This document shows, in pieces, positions 51,486 through 59,976 of a stretch of DNA of 64,000 nucleotides. Position numbers and translations under genes: made by a program. Under the pieces are notes generated by a model. The model did no database searches and had not been told where the DNA came from. It saw nothing but the letters and a program-made list of their open reading frames with translations. The stretch comes from Noviherbaspirillum aridicola. GTDB lineage: Bacteria; Pseudomonadota; Gammaproteobacteria; Burkholderiales; Burkholderiaceae_D. Every line of letters begins with the position of its first letter. Position 1 is the stretch's first letter. The DNA is taken from assembly GCF_019656455.1 (NCBI RefSeq), contig NZ_BPMK01000001.1, positions 310,001 to 374,000 of the forward strand, written 5' to 3'.

Positions 51486-52870
51486 GCCTGCACCCCCGCG
51501 ACGGATGCCAGCAGCGGGTGACCGGCGACCGCGGGCAACAGCCTGCCGTCGTTGTCGCTGATGCGCATGCGCGCCAGCCAGGCCTCGAACTCGGGGGCAC
51601 GCTTGTGACCGAGCAGGCTACGCAGGTACAGCGCGTCGTGAAAGGAGGTGCTCTGGTAGTTCAGCATGATGTCGTCCGCCCCGGGTACGCCCATGATGAA
51701 GTTCACCCCCGCCGCGCCCAGCAGCGTGAGCAGGTTGTCCATGTCGTCCTGGTCGGCCTCGGCATGATTGGTATGGCAGATGTCGCAACCCATGGGTACG
51801 CCGAGCAGCTTGCCGCAGAAATGGTCTTCAAGACCCGCGCGTATGATCTGCTTGCCGTCGTACAGGTATTCCGGCCCGATGAAGCCGACCACGGTGTTCG
51901 TCAAAAGCGGGCGGAAAGCGCGGGCCACCGCATAGGCTCGCGCCTCGCAGGTCTGCTGGTCGACACCGTGATGGGCATCGGCCGACAGCGCGCTGCCCTG
52001 CCCGGTCTCGAAGTACATCAGGTTGTCGCCTATCGTGCCGCGATGGAGCGACGCCGCGGCGTCCTGCGCTTCCGCGAGCAGCGCCAGCGACACGCCGAAG
52101 CCCGCGTTGGCCCGCTCGGTGCCGGCGATCGACTGGAACACGAGATCCACCGGCGCGCCGGCTTCGATGGCCCGGAGCTGGGTGGTGACGTGGGTGAGCA
52201 CGCAGCTTTGCATCGGAATCTCGAAACGCCGGCGCAGTTCGTCCATCGCCCGCCATAGCGGCAGCATCGCCTGCAGGCTGTCGCCGGCCGGATTGATGCC
52301 GACCACGGCGTCGCCGGCGCCATACATCAGGCCGTCGAGCATGCTGGCGGCGATGCCGCGCAGGTCGTCTGTCGGATGATTCGGTTGCAGCCGTACCGCG
52401 AGATGTCCGGGCAGTCCGATCGTGGTGCGGAAGCGGGTCACCACCCGGCACTTGCTGGCGACGAGGATGAGATCCTGGTTGCGCATCAGCTTGCTCACCG
52501 CCGCGGCCATTTCAGGCGTGATGCCGGGGGCAAGCGCGGCGAGCGTTGCGCTGTCCGTCTCATCGGCGAGCAGCCAGTCGCGAAATTCCCCCACGGTGAG
52601 GGCAGCGACGGGCGCGAACGCCGCGGCGTCATGGGAATCGACGATCAGGCGCGTCACCTCGTCGTCCTCATAAGAGATCAGCGCCTGCTCGAGAAAGGCT
52701 CGCAGCGGCAGGTCGGCGAGCGCCATGCGGGCGGCCATTCTCTCCTGGTTGGTGGCCGCCGCCAGACCGGCAAGGCAGTCGCCGGAACGCAGCGGACTGG
52801 CACGCGCAAGCAGCGTCGCCAGATCCGGGAAGTGGTAACTGTTGGCACCTGCCCTGCTGTGGTATCCCAT
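51482..52870 (-). CDS. eutB: Ethanolamine ammonia-lyase large subunit
   Basis: 462 residues. EutB motifs: FPDLATLLARASPLRSGDCLAGLAAATNQERMAARMALADL, LGVPMGCDICHTNHAEADQDDMDNLLTLLGAAGVNFIMGVPGADDIMLNYQSTSFHD, and a conserved Asn/Glu-rich core (GINPAGDS, IGDNLMYFETGQGSALSADAHHGVDQQT). The ATG at 52870 has GGGGGAAGCC upstream; ATGs at 52900 and 52882 are less likely. A sigma-54-like promoter lies at 52932-52947. No eut microcompartment or EutA reactivase gene is seen nearby. Confidence 0.95.
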   Translation of the reverse strand: MGYHSRAGANSYHFPDLATLLARASPLRSGDCLAGLAAATNQERMAARMALADLPLRAFLEQALISYEDDEVTRLIVDSHDAAAFAPVAALTVGEFRDWLLADETDSATLAALAPGITPEMAAAVSKLMRNQDLILVASKCRVVTRFRTTIGLPGHLAVRLQPNHPTDDLRGIAASMLDGLMYGAGDAVVGINPAGDSLQAMLPLWRAMDELRRRFEIPMQSCVLTHVTTQLRAIEAGAPVDLVFQSIAGTERANAGFGVSLALLAEAQDAAASLHRGTIGDNLMYFETGQGSALSADAHHGVDQQTCEARAYAVARAFRPLLTNTVVGFIGPEYLYDGKQIIRAGLEDHFCGKLLGVPMGCDICHTNHAEADQDDMDNLLTLLGAAGVNFIMGVPGADDIMLNYQSTSFHDALYLRSLLGHKRAPEFEAWLARMRISDNDGRLLPAVAGHPLLASVAGVQA

Positions 52871-52931
52871 GGCTTCCCCCATCGAGACATCGTGCTTCAC
52901 TGTCGGTCGTATCCCGCCCCGGCTCCCTCAA

Positions 52932-52947
52932 GGCAAATCCCATGCCA
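52932..52947 (-). promoter_or_regulatory. Sigma-54-type promoter element upstream of eutB
   Basis: On the minus strand TGGCATGGGATTTGCC gives the GG of -24 and the GC of -12 separated by exactly 10 bases, close to consensus TGGCAC-N5-TTGCW. It lies 62 bp upstream of the eutB ATG. No bacterial enhancer-binding protein gene is adjacent, and no obvious cobalamin riboswitch was seen. Confidence 0.55.
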
Positions 52948-53057
52948 TTGCTGCTCATATAGGCTGCGTGAATGAACGATATGCGAACATATCATTGGCC
53001 GTACGCGTGGCGGGGCCGGATACTGCAAGCAATACTTTTCAACCCAAGGAAGAAAAC

Positions 53058-53174
53058 ATGCCCGCCTCCGCAACCGTTCCTCGTTCCGCCGGCAACGGCG
53101 CCGCGCTCGTCGTCGTCGTGCTCGACGCGGCCATCTCCGCCTGGCAATCGATCGCCGCGCGCTTCCGCGGCTGA
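53058..53174 (+). CDS. 38-residue hydrophobic protein
   Basis: MPASATVPRSAGNGAALVVVVLDAAISAWQSIAARFRG from an ATG with AAGGAAGAAAAC upstream. The middle (GAALVVVVLDAAISAW) is a short hydrophobic or amphipathic helix, with an Arg at the end. It is followed 57 bp later by a strong terminator and so forms its own short transcription unit, divergent from eutB. No known family is recognised. Small membrane-acting protein is an inference. Confidence 0.55.
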   Translation: MPASATVPRSAGNGAALVVVVLDAAISAWQSIAARFRG

Positions 53175-53230
53175 ATGCGCAGCGGCGCCGAGGCAGTCCC
53201 GCTCCCGCAGCGCACATAGACCAATCCCGA

Positions 53231-53265
53231 AAGCCCGCCGGTCTCACCGGCGGGCTTTTGCTTTT
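53231..53265 (+). terminator. Intrinsic terminator of the 38-residue gene
   Basis: GCCCGCCGG (53233-53241) pairs with CCGGCGGGC (53247-53255) around loop TCTCA, followed by TTTTGCTTTT. A canonical Rho-independent terminator for the plus strand. Confidence 0.9.
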
Positions 53266-53330
53266 CAGGCACGGGCAATCTGGTTTATAAATCGGGTTCC
53301 GGCGGATTGCCACATCGACCATTGCCAGCC

Positions 53331-53687
53331 ATGTCCTACATGCTCCTCATCGTTGAACCCACCGAACAGCGCCGTTCACGCTCCGAGGCGGAGGGCCGCG
53401 AAGTCTATGCCCGGATGCAGGCATTCGCCGCCGAGCTGCAGGAAGAAGGCGTACTGCTCGCCGTCGAATCGCTCGCGTCTCATGCAAACGCCGCGCGGGT
53501 CCGCACCGAAGGGGGCCGCGCGCGCGTGATGGACGGCCCGTTTGCCGAGGCCAAGGAAATGGTCGGCGGCTTCTTCCTCCTCAACTGCGCCAACCGCGAC
53601 CAGGCGATCGCCATCGCCGCGCGCTGTCCGGCCGCGGAATGGTGCACGGTGGAGGTGCGCGCGCTGGCGCCCTGCTACCAGGCCTGA
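53331..53687 (+). CDS. YciI/DGPF-domain protein (first)
   Basis: 118 residues. The DGPF motif is in RARVMDGPFAEAKEMVGGFFLLNC, preceded by a ferredoxin-like fold start (MSYMLLIVEPTEQRRSRSEAEG). DGPF (YCII-related) proteins are obligate neighbours of ECF42 sigma factors, where they act as the sigma factor's functional partners. The substrate, if any, is unknown. The gene is followed by a second DGPF gene 118 bp later. Confidence 0.85.
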   Translation: MSYMLLIVEPTEQRRSRSEAEGREVYARMQAFAAELQEEGVLLAVESLASHANAARVRTEGGRARVMDGPFAEAKEMVGGFFLLNCANRDQAIAIAARCPAAEWCTVEVRALAPCYQA

Positions 53688-53805
53688 CGCCGCCACAAAA
53701 AATCCTGCCGGCGTTGTCGAATCCGACGCTGCCCGTTCGTCGTATGCATGACAGCCGCTGCCGGCCACGCCGCCGGCCAGCGTCATGACCACAAGGAGAA
53801 CTTGC

Positions 53806-54222
53806 ATGCGTTTCATGATCATTGTGAAAGCCAGCGCCGATACCGAGGCCGGCGTCATGCCGGAGGAGCCGCTGCTGGCAGCCATGGCCCGATACCATGA
53901 AGAACTGGCGAAGGCGGGAGTCCTGCTCGACGCCAATGGACTGCGCCCCAGTGCCCAGGGCTGGCGCGTCCGCCATTCGGACGGTCGGACCACGCTCATT
54001 GACGGCCCGTTCACCGAGACCAGGGAGCTGATCGCGGGCTACACCCTCATCCAGACCCGGAGCCGGGAAGAAGCGCTGGAATGGACCCGCCGGTTTCCCG
54101 CGCCGCACGGACCCGGCGTGGATGCCGAAATCGAGGTGCGTCAGCTTTTCGAACTCGACGACTTTGCTCCCTCGCCGTCCATCGAACGCTTCCGAGACAT
54201 GACGGTCGACGGCGGCGGATGA
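53806..54222 (+). CDS. YciI/DGPF-domain protein (second)
   Basis: 138 residues. MRFMIIVKASADTEAGVMPEEPLLAAMARYHEELAKAG is the DGPF N-terminus; the motif reads TTLIDGPFTETRELIAGYTLIQTRS, and a C-terminal EIEVRQLFELDDF extension is typical. CAAGGAGAACTTGC precedes the ATG. The stop overlaps the sigma factor start (ATGA at 54219), so it is translationally coupled to it. Confidence 0.9.
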   Translation: MRFMIIVKASADTEAGVMPEEPLLAAMARYHEELAKAGVLLDANGLRPSAQGWRVRHSDGRTTLIDGPFTETRELIAGYTLIQTRSREEALEWTRRFPAPHGPGVDAEIEVRQLFELDDFAPSPSIERFRDMTVDGGG

Positions 54223-55496
54223 TGCAGGACGCCGTACATCAGGCCGTCGCCGGCGTCTGGCGAATCGAGTCGGCGCGCATCGTGGCCGCGCTGGCGCGCA
54301 TGGTGCGCGATATCGGGCTGGCGGAAGAACTGGCTCAGGACGCGCTGGTCGCCGCCCTGGAAAGCTGGCCGGTCGACGGCATTCCCGACAACCGCGGTGC
54401 GTGGCTGATGACGACCGCGAAGAACCGCGCACTCGACCGGTTCCGGCGCGACAAGTCGCTGGCCGACAAGCTGGCGCAGATCGGGCAGGATCTCGAGGCA
54501 CAGGAGGCACTCGTCGTGCCGGATTTCAGCGACAGTCTCGATGAGCACCGCAGCGACGGCGTCGCCGATGACCTGTTGCGGCTGATCTTTACCGCCTGTC
54601 ACCCGCTGCTGTCGCAGGAAGCGCGGGTAGCGCTGACACTGAAACTGCTGGGCGGCCTGTCCACCGAAGAAATCGCACGGGCATTCCTGATACCCGAGGC
54701 CACGGTCGCCCAGCGCATCGTGCGGGCGAAGAAAACGCTGGCGCAGGCGCGCGTCCCGTTCGAGGTGCCGCGCGGCCCCGCCCTGCAGGAACGGCTGGAA
54801 GCCGTACTGGAAGTCGTCTATCTGATCTTCAACGAAGGCTATACGGCGACCTCGGGCGATGCCTGGATGCGGCCGGCCCTCATGGATGAGGCACTGAGGC
54901 TGGGACGCATGCTGGCCGAACTGGCGCCCGGTGAACCGGAAGCGCACGGGCTGGCCGCTTTGATGGAATTGCAGGCTTCACGCGCCGCCGCGCGCACCGG
55001 TGCGGATGGAAGACCGGTGCTGCTCGCGGACCAGGACCGCAGTCGCTGGGACCGACTGCTGATCCGCCGGGGAATGACGGCGCTGCGGCGCGCGGAGGCG
55101 CTCGGCCGGCCGTCCGGGCCATACGCCTTGCAGGCCGCGATTGCCGCCTGCCACGCGCAGGCGCCGAGCGCCGCGCAGACCGACTGGGCGCGCATCGCCT
55201 CGCTCTACGCCGCCCTCGGCGCGATCACGGCCTCGCCGATCGTCGAACTCAACCGCGCCGTTGCCGTGTCGATGGCAGAAGGCCCCGAGGCGGCGCTGGC
55301 CATCGTGGATGCTTTGCGGGCAGAACGCGCGCTGCAGCGATATCAATGGCTGCCCAGCGTGCGGGGCGATTTGCTCGCAAGACTGGGGCGCCATGAGGAA
55401 GCTCGCGAGGAATTTCTCCGGGCGGCGGCGCTCACGGCGAACGACAGGGAGAAAGCACTGCTGCTGGAAAGAGCGCAACAGGCCGCCCGCCGCTAG
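54219..55496 (+). CDS. ECF42-type sigma factor (long C-terminal extension)
   Basis: 425 residues, far longer than a normal ECF sigma (about 180). Sigma region 2 is GLAEELAQDALVAALESWPVDGIPDNRGAWLMTTAKNRALDRFRRDK, region 4 is EARVALTLKLLGGLSTEEIARAFLIPEATVAQRIVRAKKTLAQARVPFEVP. The 200-residue C-terminal tail (DUF6596-like, TPR-like helices such as [16 protein letters not shown]) is the ECF42 hallmark and replaces an anti-sigma factor. It drives genes including the DGPF proteins. Operon: DGPF-DGPF-sigma. Confidence 0.88.
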   Translation: MMQDAVHQAVAGVWRIESARIVAALARMVRDIGLAEELAQDALVAALESWPVDGIPDNRGAWLMTTAKNRALDRFRRDKSLADKLAQIGQDLEAQEALVVPDFSDSLDEHRSDGVADDLLRLIFTACHPLLSQEARVALTLKLLGGLSTEEIARAFLIPEATVAQRIVRAKKTLAQARVPFEVPRGPALQERLEAVLEVVYLIFNEGYTATSGDAWMRPALMDEALRLGRMLAELAPGEPEAHGLAALMELQASRAAARTGADGRPVLLADQDRSRWDRLLIRRGMTALRRAEALGRPSGPYALQAAIAACHAQAPSAAQTDWARIASLYAALGAITASPIVELNRAVAVSMAEGPEAALAIVDALRAERALQRYQWLPSVRGDLLARLGRHEEAREEFLRAAALTANDREKALLLERAQQAARR

Positions 55497-55586
55497 CATC
55501 GGCCGCGCCGCGGCGTGCGGCGGGCAGCCCATGGCAGGGGCCCGCCATCGGGCTGCCGTTGCTTGCGGCCCCGCTGCCAGGGGGTA

Positions 55587-56033
55587 CTAATGGGGCCGGT
55601 ATCCGCTCGGCATATGCTCGGTCGCCGGCTCGGAAATCGCCGCCAGTGCCTCGGCGGTCGGCTCGACGTCCGCGCTTGCGCTGATGTCGCCAAGCGAGAT
55701 GATGCCGATCAGCCGCTTGTCGCGGCTGAGCACGGGCAGGCGTCTTACCTGCAGATCCCCCATGTTGATCGCGACCTCGTCCAGGTCGTCGTCCTCATAG
55801 CAGTACTTGACGTCGGTGCTCATCACGTCGCGGATCAGGGTGGACGAATCCATGCCCTTTGCCAGGGCGCGAACGACGATGTCGCGGTCGGTGATCATTC
55901 CCACCAGCCGGTCGTTCTCGCCCACCGGGAGCACGCCGCAATCGCAGTCGGCCATCATTTTCGCCGCATCGACGATGCTCTGATCCGGACTCGCCAGCTG
56001 AACGCTGCGTGTCATCGCTTCGGCTACTCGCAT
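55587..56033 (-). CDS. CBS-domain pair protein
   Basis: 148 residues. Two CBS motifs: VAEAMTRSVQLASPDQSIVDAAKMMADCDCGVLPVGENDRLVGMITDRDIVVRALAKG and IRDVMSTDVKYCYEDDDLDEVAINMGDLQVRRLPVLSRDKRLIGIISLGDIS. The pair likely binds adenosine nucleotides. GAGGAGATGCATC precedes the ATG at 56033. Stand-alone, convergent with the sigma factor gene. Confidence 0.9.
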   Translation of the reverse strand: MRVAEAMTRSVQLASPDQSIVDAAKMMADCDCGVLPVGENDRLVGMITDRDIVVRALAKGMDSSTLIRDVMSTDVKYCYEDDDLDEVAINMGDLQVRRLPVLSRDKRLIGIISLGDISASADVEPTAEALAAISEPATEHMPSGYRPH

Positions 56034-56259
56034 GATGCATCTCCTCAATTCTGGCGCGGCGGCACTGAAGTAACCGCGCCCGCGCCCCGCCGCTTGGCCG
56101 CGGGCAGAGGAGCTTTGATTCCGGGGCATGCGCCGGGTTCGATCGCCCAGCCTGTCCGGACGCGGTCTTGCCGCGACTTAAGCCGCGGCGGAGATTTCCT
56201 GTGCGTAGTTCTGCGCCTGCTACGTTAACGAAAGCGGGAAAGTCGGGCGGCGGAAGGGT

Positions 56260-56427
56260 CTATTCGCCGTTCCACAAATAGCCCACGGCGCCGGCAAGCA
56301 GCGTCAGCAGACCGGCGCCGAACAGCAGGACGGTGATGAGGCCGGCGTCGACCGCGACCGCGACCACGCTGAGCACGGTCAGGAGGCCGCCCGCATACAT
56401 CATCGACTTGTAGGCCTGTAGTGGCAT
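56260..56427 (-). CDS. Small two-helix membrane protein
   Basis: 55 residues (MPLQAYKSMMYAGGLLTVLSVVAVAVDAGLITVLLFGAGLLTLLAGAVGYLWNGE) with two hydrophobic segments. No Shine-Dalgarno at the ATG of 56427, so the start is uncertain. Codon use and hydrophobicity suggest a real gene, but no family is recognised. It sits between the CBS gene and the DUF3445 gene. Confidence 0.45.
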   Translation of the reverse strand: MPLQAYKSMMYAGGLLTVLSVVAVAVDAGLITVLLFGAGLLTLLAGAVGYLWNGE

Positions 56428-56491
56428 TGAGATACTGAAAGTCAAACTCGCGCAATTAGACTCCAAATCGCGGTCGTCGTACATGCCATGT

Positions 56492-57550
56492 CTATGGGAG
56501 TCCGGCCGGCGGCGCATGGCGGGCAAGGAAGGCGCGAAAGCCCGGCAGGCTGTCGGCGCGGTATTCCGCCATCAGCGGCGACAAGTTGCGATCGGCTTCC
56601 AGCAAGGCGGCGAGCGCCGAGGGTTCGCGCACCAGATCGCTGAGCTTCCAGAGGTAAGTCTTGATGCTGAACACCACCGCGCCGCTGCCGGCAAGCTTGG
56701 TGAAGGTCTCGTGTTCGGAGCGAAGATAGCCGTGCTCGGCCCAGTTGTCGGCGCTGGATTCCGGCACTTCCACCGAAAGATCCGCATGCAGGAAAAGCTC
56801 GTCGGTCAGACGCATGCCCCAGTTGCGGCGCCAGCTCATGCTCCCCGCGGGCATGCGTGCAAAGTATTGATCGACGCGGTCGGCGAAGTGCGCCATGTAG
56901 TGGGCCACCCTGCCATCGTGAATCTCGCGCGGGGTCTTTCCGAGGCGGGCAGCGCGCCGGCTGGCGGCCCGCCTCGCCGCCCATGCGCTGTGGGCGGCGC
57001 CAGTCTCGGGCGGTTCCGGCTCCCTGAAATGGCTGTCGAGCGACCAGTCGTTCGGAAACAGCAGCGCGCCGGCCGCCAGCAGGTAGGTTGCGGCGCCGTC
57101 GGCCGCGGGCCGGGGCATCAGCAGCAGCATGTCTTCGCTCGCCATCAGGGCGATAGCTGCCAGCGGATCGGCGCCGCGGTTCCCGACATCGACCGCGATC
57201 CCGGTCAGGAGCGAGACAACCCGATCGCCATCGCGCCGGAAGTGACCGGGGTAATCCGCAAGCAGCGCATTCATCACGCTGTCGCGCAGTTCGATCTCGG
57301 CTTTGCGCACCTCGTCCCCCGGAAGGCGGCCGAGGACCATCTGCGGTCTGTCCCGCAGCAGCGCCAGGCGGCGGGCGATCTGCGGGGGATAGGTGGCGTC
57401 CAGGCTGAGCCAGCGCATGCCGGGGCGCCAGGCGTTGATCATGACGGTCTTCGGCACCACCGGATAGCGCAGCATGTGGTCCGCCGGCAGCGCATCAAGC
57501 AGCGAGGAGTCGGGTGTACAGTCCTGCGGATCGACGCCGTGCAGTTCCAT
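56492..57550 (-). CDS. Haem-dependent oxidative N-demethylase family protein (DUF3445)
   Basis: 352 residues. The C-terminal motif RSEHETFTKLAGSGAVVFSIKTYLWKL and the middle block VHNAWRPG-like MINAWRPGMRWLSLDATYPPQIARRLALLRDRP are typical of DUF3445, the family of the haem-dependent dimethylamine N-demethylase subunit. The partner subunits and the reductase are not seen in the neighbourhood, so activity may differ. The gene lies just downstream of TetR (14 bp between the end of TetR and its start). Confidence 0.8.
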   Translation of the reverse strand: MELHGVDPQDCTPDSSLLDALPADHMLRYPVVPKTVMINAWRPGMRWLSLDATYPPQIARRLALLRDRPQMVLGRLPGDEVRKAEIELRDSVMNALLADYPGHFRRDGDRVVSLLTGIAVDVGNRGADPLAAIALMASEDMLLLMPRPAADGAATYLLAAGALLFPNDWSLDSHFREPEPPETGAAHSAWAARRAASRRAARLGKTPREIHDGRVAHYMAHFADRVDQYFARMPAGSMSWRRNWGMRLTDELFLHADLSVEVPESSADNWAEHGYLRSEHETFTKLAGSGAVVFSIKTYLWKLSDLVREPSALAALLEADRNLSPLMAEYRADSLPGFRAFLARHAPPAGLP

Positions 57551-57563
57551 GCCCCGCCTCGCC

Positions 57564-58184
57564 TCACGCCGGTCCGCGCGGCGCGTTTTCGATCAGCTCG
57601 CGCATCCTCCGCACCAGCTCGTCGCGCGCGCCCTGGTCGCCGCCGAGATGGCGCTGCAGGCAGTAACGGAACCATCCGTCCATCTGCAGATAGGTCGCCA
57701 GCGCGTCCCCGGGAAGGCCGCCAAAACCGAACTGTCGCAGCCTCTCGAGGAAATGCCCGGTCAGCGCGGTCAGCGCCGTCTCCAGTTCCGACACCACGGC
57801 GCGGAAGGCCGGGTCGTACATCGCCTGCGCGCGCGCGTCATACCAGAGCCGGTGCATCTCGGCCTTTTCCGTGATCGCCGAGGCGAGCGCCGCGCATCCC
57901 TGCTCGATCAGCTCCTGCGCGCTGGTCGCGTTGCGGATCAGTTGCTCCAGGCCGCCGATGAATTCCTCGGTGTACAGCCGCACGGCGCACAGCAGCAGAT
58001 CGGTCTTGTCCTCGAAGTAGTAATGGATGCTGCCGAGCTGGGTGCCGGAGCGCGCCGCCACCTCGCGCAGGTTGATGCGGGCAAAGCCCAGCTCCGCCAG
58101 CGCGGTCAGCGTATGGAGCGCCAGCTCGCGCCGCTTCTCCGCGCGGCGGCCGGACTCCGGTTCGGAAGTCTTAAGCGTCAGCAT
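57564..58184 (-). CDS. TetR family transcriptional regulator
   Basis: 206 residues. The N-terminal HTH is ALHTLTALAELGFARINLREVAARSGTQLGSIHYYFEDKTDLLLCAVRLYTEEFI, followed by the ligand-binding helical domain. The start ATG at 58184 has GAGCAAG upstream. It lies between the aldehyde dehydrogenase and DUF3445 genes on the same strand and likely regulates the GMC/aldehyde dehydrogenase set; the inducer is unknown. Confidence 0.9.
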   Translation of the reverse strand: MLTLKTSEPESGRRAEKRRELALHTLTALAELGFARINLREVAARSGTQLGSIHYYFEDKTDLLLCAVRLYTEEFIGGLEQLIRNATSAQELIEQGCAALASAITEKAEMHRLWYDARAQAMYDPAFRAVVSELETALTALTGHFLERLRQFGFGGLPGDALATYLQMDGWFRYCLQRHLGGDQGARDELVRRMRELIENAPRGPA

Positions 58185-58239
58185 CTTGCTCGTGAGGGAC
58201 GCCCGCGGAAGGCCCGGGCGCCGCCTATTCTACCCTCGC

Positions 58240-59976
58240 CTACCCTCGCAGTGCGTTGACGAAGAGGCGCGGCAGCTTGCTCACCGCCGGCCTGTACTGG
58301 AAGCGGGTCAGCAGGCGTCCGAGCGTGGCCGCGCGCCGGTTGGTGATGAACCAGGGCGGACGCGGGAGCATGCTGAAGTTCAGGCGTGCGAGATTGCGCG
58401 GATACGGCGTAAACGGCGCTTCCAGCACCGTACGTTCCGGCCGGTCGAACAGCATGGTGTTGTGCACGAAACCGATTCCGCTCTGCACGTCCTGCAGACT
58501 GTGCCCCGGGAAAGCGCCCCAGGGTGTCGGCGCCGACAGGAAGCCGAGGCCGGTCCAGGCATTGATCGCGATGCAGCCGTAATGCAGACCGGCCAGGATT
58601 TCCTCGAAACGCTTGCGGCCGATGACACGCATGGTCGCCGGATGGATCAGGATATTGGCGCCGAGCGTCCCGTGCAGATGCCGGTTCGCATAATCGATGG
58701 CGCGGATCAGGAAGGCCTCCGGATCCCTGCCGGGCAGCTCGGTCACCGACAGCGCCGGCCCGAAGATCTCCTGTTCCTCGATGCCGCTGCAGGCGCCCGC
58801 GGCGAAGCTGGCCACCGCGCACTGCGACGTGTCGCCGCAGGGTTCCAGTGCATGACCGGTCAGTGCGGAGCGGAAGCCGGCGAGCCGCTGCTCGGTGCCG
58901 GGGTAGTACAGCGGGCGCGGGGTGGACGCGGCGATCGTCTTCCTGACCTGATCCAGCAGTGCCTGCCTGCTCTCCCATTCGCCGGGCATGACCAGCACCT
59001 GGCATGCCACGCAGTTGAAGCCCGCATTGTGCAGCTTCTGGGTCGCGATATGCTCCGCCTGGAACGCGATGTCCGCTGCGTTCCATGGTCCAGGGACCAC
59101 GATGGTGGGGCACACCGCGCCCAGCTCCGAGGTAACCCGGCGCCGGTTCTTCGGCGTGCCCGCGGCCTTGTTGGCGGCCGCTTCGGCACCGGTGCCCCAG
59201 ACGATCGCATCATGCGCCGCACCGGAACCGGTGATGTGGATTTCCTCGACCAGCGGATGATTGCACAGATACTGCCCGATCGCGGTATCGCCGCGCACGA
59301 TGCGCAGGTAGCCGCGCGCTATCAGCGGCTTGAGTGCGGGCTCCAGGAAAGCGATCAGGTACTCGTTGACCGGATTCATCTTGAGCAGCGCGACCTGGTG
59401 CTCGGCGAACAGCTTGTACAGGCAGTCCAGCGGCGCGATCGAAGAAATATTACCCGCGCCCAGCACCAGCGCAAGCTTCCCCCGCCGGGGATTGCCGCTC
59501 TCATACGCGGAGGCGGTATGGCGCGCGAGATTGCCGCGATTGACGCCCGGCTGCATCCACACTTCCGCGCTCACGCCGCTGAGCAGCAGCCGGTCCCACA
59601 CGGTGTGCGGCACCACCTTGACGGCGAGCTGACCGTTGGGCAGCTCGCGCATCGGCAAACCCTCCAGGTGCCGCTTGTCCGCCACCTTCGACAGTGTGTC
59701 CATCAGGGCATTGCAGTAGGCCATGAGGCTGTACGGTCCCGACAGCCACTCTTCACCTTCGAGAGGCGAGCCGGCAGGAATGCCCTTCTTGCGCGAAGCA
59801 GTCAGCGCCCAGTCCTCGGCCACGGGCATCAGGCATTCCTTGATCTCGGCCAGGATCGCGATGCGATCGGCGACGCCGACCCGCGGCCATTCGGTCTTCT
59901 TGTGGGCCAGGCCGGCCAGCGCCTCGTCCAGTTCCGGGTAGTGAATGTCGACTGCCTGCTGCAGGTTGGTCGTCAT
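58240..59976 (-). CDS. Aldehyde dehydrogenase family protein
   Basis: 578 residues, longer than the usual 480-500 owing to an N-terminal extension and C-terminal tail. The active-site Cys is in QKLHNAGFNCVACQVLV, Glu in RRVTSELGAVCPTIVVPGPWN, and the NAD region in AYESGNPRRGKLALVLGAGNISSIAPLDCLYKLF with HITGSGAAHDAIVWGTG. This subgroup clusters with GMC oxidoreductases in alcohol oxidation. Its ATG overlaps the GMC stop (ATGA), so the two form one unit: alcohol to aldehyde to acid. Confidence 0.88.
   Translation of the reverse strand: MTTNLQQAVDIHYPELDEALAGLAHKKTEWPRVGVADRIAILAEIKECLMPVAEDWALTASRKKGIPAGSPLEGEEWLSGPYSLMAYCNALMDTLSKVADKRHLEGLPMRELPNGQLAVKVVPHTVWDRLLLSGVSAEVWMQPGVNRGNLARHTASAYESGNPRRGKLALVLGAGNISSIAPLDCLYKLFAEHQVALLKMNPVNEYLIAFLEPALKPLIARGYLRIVRGDTAIGQYLCNHPLVEEIHITGSGAAHDAIVWGTGAEAAANKAAGTPKNRRRVTSELGAVCPTIVVPGPWNAADIAFQAEHIATQKLHNAGFNCVACQVLVMPGEWESRQALLDQVRKTIAASTPRPLYYPGTEQRLAGFRSALTGHALEPCGDTSQCAVASFAAGACSGIEEQEIFGPALSVTELPGRDPEAFLIRAIDYANRHLHGTLGANILIHPATMRVIGRKRFEEILAGLHYGCIAINAWTGLGFLSAPTPWGAFPGHSLQDVQSGIGFVHNTMLFDRPERTVLEAPFTPYPRNLARLNFSMLPRPPWFITNRRAATLGRLLTRFQYRPAVSKLPRLFVNALRG

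Noticed and set aside
52871-53057. Possible cobalamin riboswitch upstream of eutB
   Set aside because: The leader is short and shows no B12-box-like conserved sequence; the sigma-54 element explains the region better.
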